Shown in pieces: positions 12,564 through 23,377 of a stretch of 57,492 bases of DNA (position 1 is its first letter; every line of letters starts with the position of its first letter). The notes below the pieces were generated by a model. That model had not been told where the DNA came from. It saw only the letters and a list, made by a program, of their open reading frames with translations, and did not search any database. This stretch comes from Symsagittifera roscoffensis (Eukaryota; Xenacoelomorpha; Acoela; Convolutidae). Where the stretch lies: contig NW_026970814.1 in NCBI RefSeq assembly GCF_963678635.1, forward strand, positions 1 through 57,492, read 5' to 3'. The translations under genes were made by a program, and so were the position numbers.

Positions 12564-13085
12564 CAGGGCGAAGCACCGAAAGTTCCGACTGCCTTTTAAG
12601 GTCTATGGAGCAGTAATAACATCAAAAACTTACATGTTATAAAACAATTTTTTTTTCAATTTGAGATTTTTTGTAAAAACATCCCCCACACGCCATATTA
12701 AGTGTCTGTGATAATTCACCTGTGATCATTCTTCGTAATTATGAGGATTTAAAGATTGACTGTTTGACCAATTAAGGACAGTTAACGAGTGATATACTTT
12801 CCGCTATTAACGCATAAGCGTTGATTTAAACCGTCTTAAAAATTGATCCCAACTGATTTAAGCAGACTATTCGTCATAAATGCTATAATACTAGGAGCAA
12901 ATTTTATCACTTTGCTATTTTTTGGCGTGTGGGGTAAACGGGTGAACAAATTCCAATAATTTTTGTTAAAAAAAGTTTTAATTATTTTTATGAAAAGTAC
13001 ATGAATTTTTATAAGCCGAGCACAGCTCGAGAGACCTCAAAAGACAATCGGAAGATTCAGGGCTGCGCCCTGATACGAGCAGTCT
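12564..13085. mobile_element. Short R copy with inverted termini (MITE-like)
   Basis: The left end (12564-12619) begins ATCAGGGCGAAGCACCG and the right end (13021-13085), read on the opposite strand, begins AAGACTGCTCGTATCAGGGC. The two agree over about 50 bases, with roughly a dozen mismatches, giving terminal inverted repeats around a core of about 400 bases. The core shares the R blocks (for example GGCGTGTGGGG near 12923). This is the only R copy here in which both ends are visible. It begins 18 bases after the lectin stop codon. No coding capacity. Confidence 0.6.
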
Positions 13086-13849
13086 TCTTTGTCGAATTAT
13101 CCCTACCTCATGTTTGTTCACAAGTGAACTGATTCCAACCAATTGGTCATTTCGATTTGACTTAGCCCCTTAAATTTGATATTGGCTATCGAAATTCATA
13201 CTTCATCAAAGTTTTGATTGAAAGTTATTCGAAATATATATATATACCGGCGCGGATCTAGGAATTTCTCGAGGGGATGGGGGCGGTTTTTCAAAAAATT
13301 TCAAAATAGAGTGACAAATGTGAATAGGCTTCAGAGAAGCCTTCTGTTCTTACTTCCTAAAAGTCTTGAGGAAAAAGAAGCGAACAATTAAAGGCGAGCA
13401 ATTTTTTTAGAAATAAGATTTATGAGTTTACGCACTATATCTATTAATTCCATTTAAAGTTTTCATTGTATATAGAATTTATATCTGTAGCTATACAATC
13501 GCACGCGTTGTCTATGTTGTGCTACTAACCCTTTTGATTTTTTCTTGTTCAACTAGGTTTCAAATATTTTCCTCTCAGCTGTGCCATTTTTCTGCACATC
13601 GTTTGATCAAGTTGCTTTCATAGATTAACCCAAGCACAATTGTCTGTTTTTTAATTTTTATAATTTTTCAGTACGAGAAAATCTTATTATATTTTAGTTG
13701 CTGATTTTTTGAAAAATAATTAAAAACTAGATTAAAAAAATGTATTGAGCAGAATCACACCATTCCCATATTTTTCCTACAATATCATAGAACTCGTTTT
13801 GATGTTGGCTGGCTATAAATAAATTCGTGTGTTTATAAGTTTTAATCTC
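13086..13849. other. No gene; possible transposon-end relic near 13248-13300
   Basis: AT-rich spacer. A TATATATA run is followed by a short GC-rich segment (GGCGCGGATCTAGG, then G-rich) that resembles DNA-transposon termini seen in many animals. I cannot assign it, and no partner end was found. Confidence 0.3.
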
Positions 13850-14344
13850 CGAAAAATATCTTTTGTTACGACTTTCTATACGAAAGCAACGGATATTTGT
13901 GCTCGGGGTGGGTTTTTTTTTCTTCAGACAAATTTCGATTTTTTAATTAGCTATTTTGACGGATTTTTTTATTATCATTCGAAATGTATTGTTTTTCTGA
14001 GCTCAAGTTTGAACAGACATTTCACCTTTGATTTTTTTTGTGAAGTTACAGGGGTCTAAAATTGCCATTTTGGCCAATTTGGGACAATTAACGCGCGATA
14101 TATTTCGCGCTATTAACGCGTAAGCGGAGAATTAATCCGCCTTAGAAATTGTTCCAAATTGGGTGAAAGAAGCTCATTTGCTATATTTGATTTGTTACAA
14201 GAAGCGAAATCTGTCCTTTTGTACTTTATATGGCGTGGGGGATGATTTTCATTAAAAAAAATCATTTTTTAGAAAAAAAAATTTCATATTGTTTTATTTC
14301 ATTTAGTTTTTTTTAATGCGAGCAGTCCTAATACGAGCAGTCTT
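13850..14344 (-). repeat. R repeat copy 4, minus orientation
   Basis: Collinear with the minus-strand copies at 2395 and 11016 through the GGGACAATTAACGCGCGAT block and the following GGCGTGGGG. Its structured end is collapsed to two adjacent partial copies of the terminal motif (GCGAGCAGTC, then TACGAGCAGTCTT at 14332-14344). The first P unit starts at this terminus. Confidence 0.65.
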
Positions 14345-16312
14345 TTTTGGAAATCATGTTCAACAGGATTGAAATAAAAAGCGATATCAAGATTTCAACT
14401 ATCAGATCTAAATCAGTAATTTACTCCGTTTTTCGACTGACCAGATATTGAACTTGAACAAATTTCATGTATTTCTGCAGAACTGAAATTTTACATTTAC
14501 AATCTGTTTATGCTTTAAGACAGTACGGGATTTTTTTCACAGTCTTCAATTAACAGTTTGAAATTAATGTTTTGGTTCGCATGGTCAGTTTTGAAAAAAG
14601 CATATCCATAAAATGGTCTGTAACTACCCCAAAATGCTTTAAAAAATTAAATAATTGCGGTTTTTTTAATTAAATATTAAGAAATGGGTTTGTGATGGTA
14701 GCTAGAAGGCTTGAGCAACTATGTCAGCTTGAAAACTGGACGATTTAACAATCATCCTATTTAAAATAACAATTTGAAATCAAAATTTTGGTTCATATGA
14801 TTTATTTTGATTTAGAAAAAAAAAATAAATTAAATGTAGAAAATCGCTTAAAAAATTTTTGTGAAAAAAACGGGTTAAATCAGCTCAAAATTAATCATAT
14901 TTTGGTTCATTAAATTTTTTGTAGCAAAAGAATTGGGGAAAACTTTTCTTTGTTTTGACATGCTTGGTAAGCTGGGATGCTATGGTTGCAAGCTGTCAGT
15001 ACGTTCGTGCTCCACAATTTTTTTTGGAAACCTTCAAAAGCTAACCCAATCCCTGAGTGTCGTAGAAATTAAACATAGTGATTGGGAAAACAGTTCTTTG
15101 TGGCTTATGCTCATGCTTTGCACTCAAAGCCAGAAGAGCTCGAGCAAAATGAACTTTTTTTATAATGCGAGTTATCATACGGCCATTGAGAGGTAGCATT
15201 TCATGTACAAATAAACTTGAAAAACTTGAATAAAATTGATACAATATTAGAGGAAAACTTGTTTATTTTTCAAGCAAAGTTTTTTCTCCAACTAATTATT
15301 CATCCTTACAGAGACACTATAAAAACCTCGAAAAATTTTTTATGCTAATGTTACTCGTTCAATGGAAAACTTTTGCTGATGTGACCTTGATCTAAACGTT
15401 CATTTCCTTTCTACATAATTATTTCATCATCAGGTAAAAACTCAGTTACAAATCGTTCTCCAACTTGTATTTTTTTCATTGTAAGTAGAAATTTGGCTCA
15501 ACTCATTGAGTTTTTCACAATAAATCGAAAACTGAAACGAAGAAAAAACTTTCGTCCAAAGACTGTTGAAGCAGTATTTCAAGTAACAAAATATAATCAA
15601 TCAGGTGAATCGAAATCGAAAAGAGCTAAGAAATTGATGAACTAAACTGGAACTTTCTGAGATTTTCACTTTCTGCTCAGACATGAAGAAATTATACCTG
15701 TATCGTGGAGTGGAACTCAAATTTGAAACACGATGAAAAAATCAATCGAGCTCTAACCAATGTTGCAAGAGTCACTTAATTCGAGGCGAGTCGAAAAATG
15801 AGCAAAAAAAGAACATAGAAGCTGCATAACTGTTTGATATAGTTAATTCTTTTTTGATTTCTTACTCTGGTGAGTTGAATTAAGAACTTTTGACGAGAAG
15901 GTCCATCGCATATGTCAAACCTCATTTAAATTACCATTCAGGAAAAAAAACGTTTCTGATCATTTTCTTCTCGACAAGTAAAATTGCTACACTTCGTTGG
16001 CAAAAGTTAAACTACAAAAAAAACAAAAAAACCAATTTCATGGAGTGCATATGTTAAGAAACAACCGTGCATTCAAGCTCGTCGGTAAGTAGACAAAAGC
16101 TATTTTAACTAATCAGAATTGAGATGAGCACGCAAACTTACCAAATAAAAAATTTTCGTTTTAATTTTGTAATTTTGCTTTCTTATCTCGATTCTGATTG
16201 GTTAATACAGAATTTGTCAATTAATGAACGAGTATGAAGACACGCTTGTCTAATCACTGGTACGTAACCGAACTAATTTTTAAATTAAGGTTTTAGAATG
16301 AGTCAAGAGTAA
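14332..16312. repeat. P tandem repeat, unit 1 (about 1.98 kb)
   Basis: The unit starts with TACGAGCAGTCTT and the next unit starts with the same 13 bases at 16313. The body has no domain I recognise. A frame at 14933-15196 recurs at 17815-18132, but only because the DNA repeats. Near its right end is an imperfect hairpin. The arms are TTAACTAATCAGAATTGAGAT (around 16110) and the reverse complement of ATCTCGATTCTGATTGGTTAA (around 16185), with three mismatches in 21. Confidence 0.75.
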
Positions 16313-17216
16313 TACGAGCAGTCTTGCTTGATTATCCTGTTCAACAGGGTTGAAATAATAAGCGATATCAATATTTCAATTATCAGATCTAAATCAGTAA
16401 TTTACTCCGTTTTTTGACTGACCAGATATTGAACTTGAACAAATTTCACGTATTTCTGCAGAACTAAAATTTTACCTTTACAATCTGTTTTTGCTTTAAG
16501 ACAGTACGGGATTTTTTTCAGTCTTCAAGTAACAGTTTGCAATTAAAATTTTGGTTCGTATGGTCAGTTTTGAAAAAAAAACATATCCATAAAATGTTCT
16601 GTAACTACCCCAAAATGCTTTAAAAATCCAAATAATTGCGGTATTTTTTTATCAAGTTTTTAGAAACGGGTTTGTGTTGGTAGCTAGAAGGCTTGAGCAA
16701 CTATGTTTGCTTGAAAACTGGATGATTTAACAATCATCCAATTTAAAATAATAATTTGAAATCAAAATTTTTATTTCTTACTCTGGTGAGTTGAATTAAG
16801 AACATTTGACGAGAATGTCTATCGCATATATCAAACCTCATTTAAATTAACATTCAGAAAAAAAAACGTTTCTGATCATTTTCTTCTCGACAATTATGAT
16901 TGCTACACTTCGTTGGCAAAAGTTAAACTAAAAAAACCAATTTCATAGAGTGCATATGTTAAGAAACAACCGTACATTCAAGCTCGTCTGTAAGTAGACA
17001 AAAGCTATTTTAACTAATCAGAAGTGAGATGATCACGCAAACTTACCAAATAAAAAAAAATGATTTAATTTTGTAATTTTGCTTTCTTATCTCGATTCTG
17101 ATTGGTTAATACCGAATTTGTCAATTAATTAACGAGTATGAAGACGAGCTTGTCTACTCACTGGTACGTAACCCATTTAATTTTTAAATTATGGTTTCAG
17201 AATGAGTCAAGAGTAA
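16313..17216. repeat. P tandem repeat, unit 2, internally deleted
   Basis: The first about 450 bases match unit 1 from 14332. The sequence then jumps (near 16770) to the equivalent of 15853 in unit 1, losing about 1.06 kb, and continues through the hairpin to the unit end. Confidence 0.75.
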
Positions 17217-18565
17217 TACGAGCAGTCTTGCTTGATTATCCTGTTCAACAGGGTTGAAATAATAATCGATATCAATTATTCAACTATCAGATCTAAATCA
17301 GTAATTTACTCCGTTTTTGACTGACCAGATATTGAACTTGAACAAATTTCAGGTATTTCTTGAGAACTGAAATTTTACCTTTACAATTTCTTTTTGCTTT
17401 AAGACAGTACGGGATTTTTTTCACAGTCTTCAATTAACAGTTTGAAATTGAAGTTTTGGTTCGTATGGTCAATTTTGAAAAAAGCATATCCATAAAATGG
17501 TCTGTAACTACCCCAAAATGCTTTAAAAAATTAAATAATTGCGGTATTTTTTATTAAATATTTAGAAATGGGTTTGTGATGGTAGCTAGAAGGCTTGAGC
17601 AACTATGTCAGCTTGAAAACTGGACGATTTAACAATCATCCTATTTAAAATAACAATTTGAAATCAAAATTTTGGTTCATATGATTTATTTTGATTTAGA
17701 AAAAAAAAAAATTAAATGTAGAAAATCGCTTAAAAAATTTTTGTGAAAAAAACGGGTTAAATCAGCTCAAAATTAATCATATTTTGGTTCATTAAATTTT
17801 TTGTAGCAAAAGAATTGGGGAAAACTTTTCTTTGTTTTGACATGCTTGGTAAGCTGGGATGCTATGGTTGCAAGCTGTCAGTACGTTCGTGCTCCACAAT
17901 TTTTTTTGGAAACCTTCAAAAGCTAACCCAATCCCTGAGTGTCGTAGAAATTAAACATAGTGATTGGGAAAACTCTTCTTTGTGGCTTATGCTCATGCTT
18001 TGCACTCAAAGCCAGAAGAGCCCGCGCAAAATGAACTTTTTTGTAATGCGAGTTATCATACGGCCATTTATAGGTAGCATTTCCTGTACTAAAAAACTCG
18101 AAAAAACTTTAGTAAAATTGATCCAATATTAGAAGAAAACTTGTTTGTTTTTCAAGCAAAGTTTTTCCTCCAACTAATTATTAATCCTTACAGAGACACT
18201 ATTTAAACTTCGAAAAATTTATCATAATAATTTTAATCATGCAATGGAAAACATTTGCTGATGTGACCTTGTTTTGAACTTTCGTTTCCTTTCTACATAA
18301 ATATTTCATAATCAGGTAAAAACTCAGTTACAAATCGTTATACAACTTGTATTTTTTTTTCATTGTATGTAGGAATTTAGTTCAACTCATTGGGTTTTTC
18401 ACAATAAACCAAACACTGAAACAAAGAAAACATTTTCCGTCCTCAGACTGTTGAAGCAGGATTTCAAGTAACAAAATGTAATCAATCAGGTGAATCGAAA
18501 CCGAAAAGAGCTATGAAATTGATGAACTAAAATGGAATTTTCTGAGATTTTCACTTTCCGCTCAG
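17217..18565. repeat. P tandem repeat, unit 3, left part
   Basis: Collinear with unit 1 up to the CTCAG corresponding to about 15685, where the Ty3/gypsy-like element is inserted. The unit resumes at 23378-23969 and finishes at 43240-43283. The summed length without the insertions is about 1,979 bases, against 1,981 for unit 1. Confidence 0.85.
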
Positions 18566-18768
18566 TCATAGTATCTAAATTAGTTCATGTTCCATTTCTA
18601 GTTGTGCTACTTAATTCATTTATCTGTCTGGCGCTAACTGGTATTTAACCTTCGGAGTTTGTCTGTCACCTTCGGATGACCGCCAATTTATTGTCTCCGA
18701 CTAACTTTCTAACATACGATTACTTATCTCACTGGATCAATTTAAACTATCGAAACCGTACTTTCACA
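18566..18768 (+). repeat. 5' LTR of the Ty3/gypsy-like element
   Basis: It extends from the target duplication to ...CTTTCACA, immediately before a TGGCGC primer-binding site. Its last 39 bases (18730-18768) recur at 23339-23377 with one substitution. At 203 bp it is short for an LTR. The 5' edge lacks a clean TG, so the exact first base is uncertain by 2 bases. Confidence 0.7.
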
Positions 18769-18781
18769 TGGCGCAGACAGC
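18769..18781 (+). promoter_or_regulatory. Primer-binding site (TGGCGCAGACAGC)
   Basis: TGG is complementary to a tRNA 3' CCA and directly abuts the LTR end, the usual position for minus-strand DNA priming. TGGCGC starts are common in gypsy-type elements. I have not assigned the tRNA. An 11-G run follows at 18792-18802. Confidence 0.75.
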
Positions 18782-18853
18782 AAGCCAAAGTGGGGGGGGG
18801 GGAACCCACTGGGAATTACATCGTTTTGGCCCTCGACGTTCGCAGAGCCACCA

Positions 18854-19741
18854 ATGCTATGGGAGTTTTGGTTTAATCGTTTTCAATGGGGGATGGTGGC
18901 TAAACATGGCCTAAATCCGAAGAACTTTTATTATGCCAGTAAGTTAACTGCAACGCAGGTTGCAGTATTACCGGAGGAGGTAGGCGGAAAGAATCGCCTG
19001 GCGTCGGAGCAAATACTTATCTTGAACTTGTATTTGTGTCTGGGGGAGAAAGGACAAGATGCGTTACATAAGAGGAAACCACATCTGGATTTATCTACAA
19101 CAAGGTACTCTCGAGTCTTAGATACCATCGAAACGGAATTTAAAAAGGAACGGAACGAAACGTACAAAACATTTCAATTATTGGCACGGAAGCAACATAT
19201 AGGAGAATCCTTGGAGCAGTTTCATTCAGTGTTAAGCGGGCTGGCCGCCCGATGTAATTTTGGAACGTTGAAGACCAGAATTCTGCGAGATGTGTTCATT
19301 GTAAACATGAACAATAGGGAGGCCCAAAACGAGTTATGCCGCTCAACGAAGACACCAGAGGAGGTGTACCGTATTGCACTGTCATATGAACGTGGATACA
19401 AATATGCTAAGTCATACGGATCGGCAACCGGGGGAGCAACAACTAGTGGCACCATCGGTGGAACTGGAATGTTTCAGATTAAAACGGAACCGGTGGGAAG
19501 AATCCGGGGAGGATACAGAAACAATAGACAGCGTGGCCGTGGATCGTTCAGAGGACGAGCGGAGATGAGAGGGGCGCTTCTAGAAGATGCTATAATTGTG
19601 ATCAACCCAATTTTACGCCGGAATACCTTACTCAATGTTCAGCCAAAAAAGCTACGTGTAATTTCTGCCAAAAAACGGGACATTACGAGAGAACTTGTCG
19701 GGGGAAGCGGAACAATCGGGAAAGACCGGCAGTGGGACTAA
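18854..19741 (+). CDS. gag: Gag (capsid) of Ty3/gypsy-like element
   Basis: 295 codons from an ATG with the helical Retrotrans_gag pattern. The central segment around residues 95-170 has RY..VLDTIE, F..LLARKQ..GESLEQF and later NELCRSTKTPEEVYRIAL. An RG-rich basic tail (residues about 215-235, RGGYRNNRQRGRGSFRGR) would bind RNA. The zinc knuckles are not in this frame. After about 19565 the real coding moves to the -1 frame, at a GGGG run, and this frame's last about 55 residues are then read-through noise. Gag forms the particle that packages element RNA. The shift at GGGG may be a programmed frameshift or a mutation. Confidence 0.85.
   Translation: MLWEFWFNRFQWGMVAKHGLNPKNFYYASKLTATQVAVLPEEVGGKNRLASEQILILNLYLCLGEKGQDALHKRKPHLDLSTTRYSRVLDTIETEFKKERNETYKTFQLLARKQHIGESLEQFHSVLSGLAARCNFGTLKTRILRDVFIVNMNNREAQNELCRSTKTPEEVYRIALSYERGYKYAKSYGSATGGATTSGTIGGTGMFQIKTEPVGRIRGGYRNNRQRGRGSFRGRAEMRGALLEDAIIVINPILRRNTLLNVQPKKLRVISAKKRDITRELVGGSGTIGKDRQWD
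19561..19731 (+). CDS. Nucleocapsid zinc knuckles, in the pol frame
   Basis: In the frame of the downstream pol ORF this stretch encodes two Cys-rich motifs. The first is CYNC with a later C and no canonical His. The second is a full C-x2-C-x4-H-x4-C (CNFCQKTGHYERTC). The frame is continuous with the ORF that starts at 19732, so knuckles and protease form one reading frame, entered from Gag by a -1 shift near 19565-19575. Confidence 0.7.
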
Positions 19742-21501
19742 TCCAAAATCAGGAGGACATGGAAGCTAGGGAAATAGGCGACGCGGAGGATACTTATTCA
19801 CAACATGAAAATTCCGTAGGCTGGGTTAACACACCAGCAAAGAAGCAACGATCATGGGATTCGGATCGCTCAGGAGACTATGTTGTAATGGCTATCAAAT
19901 CTCGGAAAGAGACGGAATTGAAGGTGGCCGGCGCTCGACTACCAATCAACGTAAATGAGAAGCAAACGAATGTCTGGATAGATAGTGGATCAACAATTTC
20001 AATATTCACCATTGGAGAATTGAAACGGACATTGGGCACCGTAGGTGTGAACGTGAAGGCAGCAGCACCGGAGGACGATGAGTTCAGGGATTACGGAAAC
20101 AATCCCTTACGACTACTAGGAACGATGGACGTCTCGTTGGAAACAAACGGATGGGTGACAAACGCGATTATCAGAGTGATTGGAGGAAGCAAACCATCGA
20201 TCATTGGAAGAGACCTAGTGCCATATCTTGGATTGCAGATAGTGCAGAAAGTACCGAAGGAGAACGTGATGTCGGTGCAGGGAGAACAAGCGAGGGCCGA
20301 AGCAACAGAGGAGGAAGGCTCGTTAGACCCCTGGCAGACTTATTTCAGTAAGCAATTTAACAACCTTTTTAACAGAGTCGGGAAAACTAAGAATTATAAG
20401 GTACACGCGGATTTTTTCGAAACGTTAACGCCGGTTCAACAAAAAGGACGCAGAGTGCCCATCACATTGCAGGATAAGGTCGATAAAGAAATTAATAAAC
20501 TTTTACGACAAGGACGAATCGAAAAACTGAACGAATGTTCGGACAAGTATTTTGTTTCTCTGATTGTAATAACGGTGAAAAAGTACGGATCAATAAAATT
20601 AGCGTTAGAATCCCGGGATTTGAACACGCATGTACAAAAGAATAAATACCAAATACCGAATATTGAAGAGCTCATGGATACAGTAGGACAAACGATAAGC
20701 GAACGGAAACCAGGAGATGTATATTTCTCTACCATGGATCTTACGTATGCGTACGGTCAATTACCACTTAGCCCGGAGACGAGCGTTCAATGCAACTTTT
20801 TGCTGGTGGGAGAAAAATCAACGGCCACGTATCGCTTTCAAACGGCGTTTTACGGCCTTACAACAATGCCAGCGGAATTTCAAAGAGTGATGGATACGAT
20901 CCTTTCGGAATATCCGCAGGCGCACGCTTTTATTGATGACATTTCAGTGGTCACCAAAGGCATGGAGATTGAGCATATCTCGGCGGTCGAAAGAATCTTG
21001 CGGAAGTTAGATCGCGAAAATATGTCGCTTAAACTTACTAAATGCCAATTTGCGCGGAAAGAATGTGAATGGTTGGGGCATATAATAACCTGTACCGGAA
21101 TAACACCATTAATCCAAAAAACGGAACCGATCGAATCACTAAAGGCACCAAAAAAGCTGTCGCAGCTAAAATCCTTTATGGGTTCTATCCACAGCCTGCA
21201 CAAATACCTTCCAGCCATCGCGGAATCATCAGCCTCGTTACGCCCTCTTTTAAGTAGGAAACACGAATATATTTGGAACAGTGAATGTCAAATGTCGTTC
21301 GAAAATCTAAAAAAACAGGTGGCTAATATAGTAGAACTTCGGCATTTCGATATACATCATGACACAAGAATCGTATGCGACGCGAGTCATAACGGGCTCG
21401 GAGCGGTTCTTGAGCAACTAAATTCCGAAGGCTGGAGGCCGATATCTTTCGCATCCCGGTACTTAAACGAGGCAGAAAAAAATACTCAACGAATGAATTA
21501 G
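19732..21501 (+). CDS. pol: Pol: protease and reverse transcriptase, start of RNase H
   Basis: 589 codons. The aspartic protease active site is DSGS (Asp codon at 19981). Reverse transcriptase spans about residues 200-480, with a TMDLTYAYGQLPL palm motif and FIDD at 20929-20940 as the catalytic YxDD equivalent. The thumb and connection follow (WLGHII, LKSFMGSIHSLHKYLP). RNase H begins with the catalytic Asp in VCDASHNGLGAVL (Asp codon 21379). The frame stops at 21499-21501. The RNase H continues in the -1 frame, with the break at an A AAA AAT string near 21476-21482. That string fits the shape of a -1 slippery site, although a one-base deletion is the simpler reading. This enzyme would copy the element RNA into DNA. 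The Ty3/gypsy domain order is confirmed by integrase downstream. Confidence 0.9.
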   Translation: MGLIQNQEDMEAREIGDAEDTYSQHENSVGWVNTPAKKQRSWDSDRSGDYVVMAIKSRKETELKVAGARLPINVNEKQTNVWIDSGSTISIFTIGELKRTLGTVGVNVKAAAPEDDEFRDYGNNPLRLLGTMDVSLETNGWVTNAIIRVIGGSKPSIIGRDLVPYLGLQIVQKVPKENVMSVQGEQARAEATEEEGSLDPWQTYFSKQFNNLFNRVGKTKNYKVHADFFETLTPVQQKGRRVPITLQDKVDKEINKLLRQGRIEKLNECSDKYFVSLIVITVKKYGSIKLALESRDLNTHVQKNKYQIPNIEELMDTVGQTISERKPGDVYFSTMDLTYAYGQLPLSPETSVQCNFLLVGEKSTATYRFQTAFYGLTTMPAEFQRVMDTILSEYPQAHAFIDDISVVTKGMEIEHISAVERILRKLDRENMSLKLTKCQFARKECEWLGHIITCTGITPLIQKTEPIESLKAPKKLSQLKSFMGSIHSLHKYLPAIAESSASLRPLLSRKHEYIWNSECQMSFENLKKQVANIVELRHFDIHHDTRIVCDASHNGLGAVLEQLNSEGWRPISFASRYLNEAEKNTQRMN

Positions 21502-21503
21502 AA

Positions 21504-21905
21504 ATGCTTGCAGTTGTGTGGGGGGTGGAGTATTTCCGAAACTATGTGTTGGAGAGAAAATTTTTAATCGTTACGGACCATAAAGCACTGGTATCATTGC
21601 TAAATGGTAACAACAAAAAGAACAAAACAATGTTCAGCAAATTAACCAGATGGTTAGACCGTCTAATACCGTTCGATTTTCAAGTAAAGTACAAACCCGG
21701 AGCAAAAATTGGACTCGACGATTACATATCGAGGCATCCCAGCTTGGATGCTCAACCGGTTAGCACCTATGATAGTATGTTTACAGTGGCGAAAATTAGT
21801 AGAATTAGATCCGCCCTCGGATTTGAAAAGGAAGCTTTATTCAAAAATAGACTCGAGTCTCCACCGGTTACAATTAATAAACACGTTTGTAATATATCGA
21901 GTTGA
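21504..21905 (+). CDS. RNase H C-terminal part and connection, frame-shifted
   Basis: It continues the RNase H of the preceding frame, with ELEMLAVVWGVEYFR, then VTDHKALVSLL, then the DRLIPFDFQVKYKPG and DYISRHPS signatures typical of the Ty3/gypsy RNase H tail and tether. The real segment starts before the first Met, at the A-run near 21476. It ends in TGA at 21903-21905, after which no known domain appears until integrase. Confidence 0.8.
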   Translation: MLAVVWGVEYFRNYVLERKFLIVTDHKALVSLLNGNNKKNKTMFSKLTRWLDRLIPFDFQVKYKPGAKIGLDDYISRHPSLDAQPVSTYDSMFTVAKISRIRSALGFEKEALFKNRLESPPVTINKHVCNISS

Positions 21906-22369
21906 AAACAACCGGTGGAGGGCGATTGATCATGCGGTGGAAATTGGACCAATCACAGAGCGACGAATTGCATTTCCGGCAGGTCAATTAACTCTAGTGG
22001 AAATTTAGTTGGGACTATTATTGAAGCTAACTTTGGCTACTCAAATTCTTCAAATACAATCATTCAAAATTCTAAAAATAATTCAATTATGGAGAGAAAA
22101 ATTAGGAAATTATTGGAACGACACCCCAGCATTAGTAGCAGCGATGAAATAGAGGAGATTGATCAGGATATGCAGGCGATTACAACAGAAGTCCGGAGCA
22201 CTAAAACAAACACCATCATTTCCATTCCATCGGTTTACCCTGGCGAAAGTTATCCACATAATCCAGAAAATAGAGTTTTGTCCGTAATTTCTAGAAATTG
22301 CAAAGTTGTAAGCGAACAATCCGCCCTTCCCAAAGTGTTTAATCTTCAATTTATATAATCACAATTTGG
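21906..22369 (+). other. RT-integrase spacer, partly decayed
   Basis: An 89-codon frame at 22089-22358 is acidic at its start and has no recognised domain. It probably derives from the RNase H-integrase linker, but I cannot support function. Stops separate it from both neighbours. Confidence 0.35.
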
Positions 22370-23268
22370 TTCCGATCCACAGATACAAGCCGTTATCGAA
22401 CTGATTAAATGTAAAGACCCTCAGTTACACTCAAAAATTGCAGCGATGAGTAAGTACTATGCACAGTATACTCAGGACTTTCATGTAAGAGACGGATGCA
22501 TATGGATGGACGAGAGGCTAGTGATCCTTAACAGCCTGCAAGCGGCGGTGAACAATCGGTTGCATTACTATCACCACGGGAAATCGAGTATGTATGACGC
22601 GGCCAAAGACATCTGGTACCCGTACATGTTCCGTAGCTTGGCGACTATCGCCGGGAATTGCCAAGAATGCACATTAGCTGGTAAGAACTTGAAAAGTATG
22701 TGTTCGAAAAATGATATAGGAAAAATACCTGAGCCGAAAGAACCGAATGAGTCGGTCCAACTGGATTTTTGGGGGCCCATTAACTACTTGAAGGAGTGTA
22801 AAAAGTATTTTTTGGTGGCGGTGGATCGGTTTTCTCGTTGGCCATCGGCTTTGGTCTGTAATTCGAACCGGTCGGATAAAATCAAAATTTCTAAAAGCGT
22901 ACATTATTGCCCACGGAGTTGACCACGGAGTTGACCGAGTTGACCAAGGAACAAACTTTATGTCCAAGGGGGTTCGGGCCTTCTGTCATAAACAAGGAAT
23001 TGAGATTCTCAACTCGCCGGTTAACGATCACAGGGCAACAGGATGTGTCGAACGCACGATTGGCAGCATCAAGAGTTCAGTACTTACGTATGCGCGGGAG
23101 GATAAACCGGAACCCCTGGATCGGATGGTTGAAAGAGCCCTCGGGGCTTTAAGATTCGCTAAAAACGCCACTCTCAACATAACACCGTTCGAAGCGCACC
23201 ACGGTCGGGAAGCTAACACGGTTCTCAGAAACTTGACTAAAAAGCCTTCATTATGGAATATAAATTAG
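22370..23268 (+). pseudogene. Integrase of Ty3/gypsy-like element, broken
   Basis: An H2C2 zinc finger (LHYYHHGKSS ... NCQEC) lies at about 22555-22675. The first catalytic Asp follows in VQLDFWGPI and VAVDRFSRWPSA. The frame stops at 22920-22922. The core resumes in another frame at 22960 as GTNFMSKG and then HRATGCVERTIGS with the catalytic Glu. The break coincides with a local repeat, CACGGAGTTGAC twice plus a partial copy (22911-22945), just before the second catalytic Asp. The C-terminus is cut off at about 23268 by the deletion that removed most of the 3' LTR. Confidence 0.85.
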
Positions 23269-23338
23269 GAAATGTAATACGATCAAAATCTGCTTGTTTA
23301 GATGAACGAGACCCAAACGCCCAAGCAATGCCGGAGCC

Positions 23339-23377
23339 CACTGGATCTATTTAAACTATCGAAACCGTACTTTCACA
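23339..23377 (+). repeat. 3' LTR remnant (39 bp)
   Basis: Matches 18730-18768 with one substitution and is followed by the second copy of the target bases GCTCAG. The rest of the LTR and the integrase C-terminus were deleted. Confidence 0.85.

Larger units (their letters stand above)
18566..23377 (+). mobile_element. Ty3/gypsy-like LTR retrotransposon, decayed, 4.8 kb
   Basis: Order: 5' LTR, primer-binding site, Gag, zinc knuckles, protease, RT, RNase H, integrase, LTR remnant. It is inserted in P unit 3; the target bases GCTCAG occur at 18560-18565 and again at 23378-23383 (4-6 bp duplication, since AG is shared with the element edge). The 3' LTR is reduced to its last 39 bases by a deletion. 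Frames are broken at several points. Base composition is balanced, unlike the A/C-rich giant element downstream. Confidence 0.9.

Noticed and set aside
14933-15196. Frame conserved between 14933-15196 and 17815-18132
   Set aside because: The similarity is at DNA level across the whole P unit, inside and outside the frame; the two copies differ by a frameshifting indel and no domain is recognisable.
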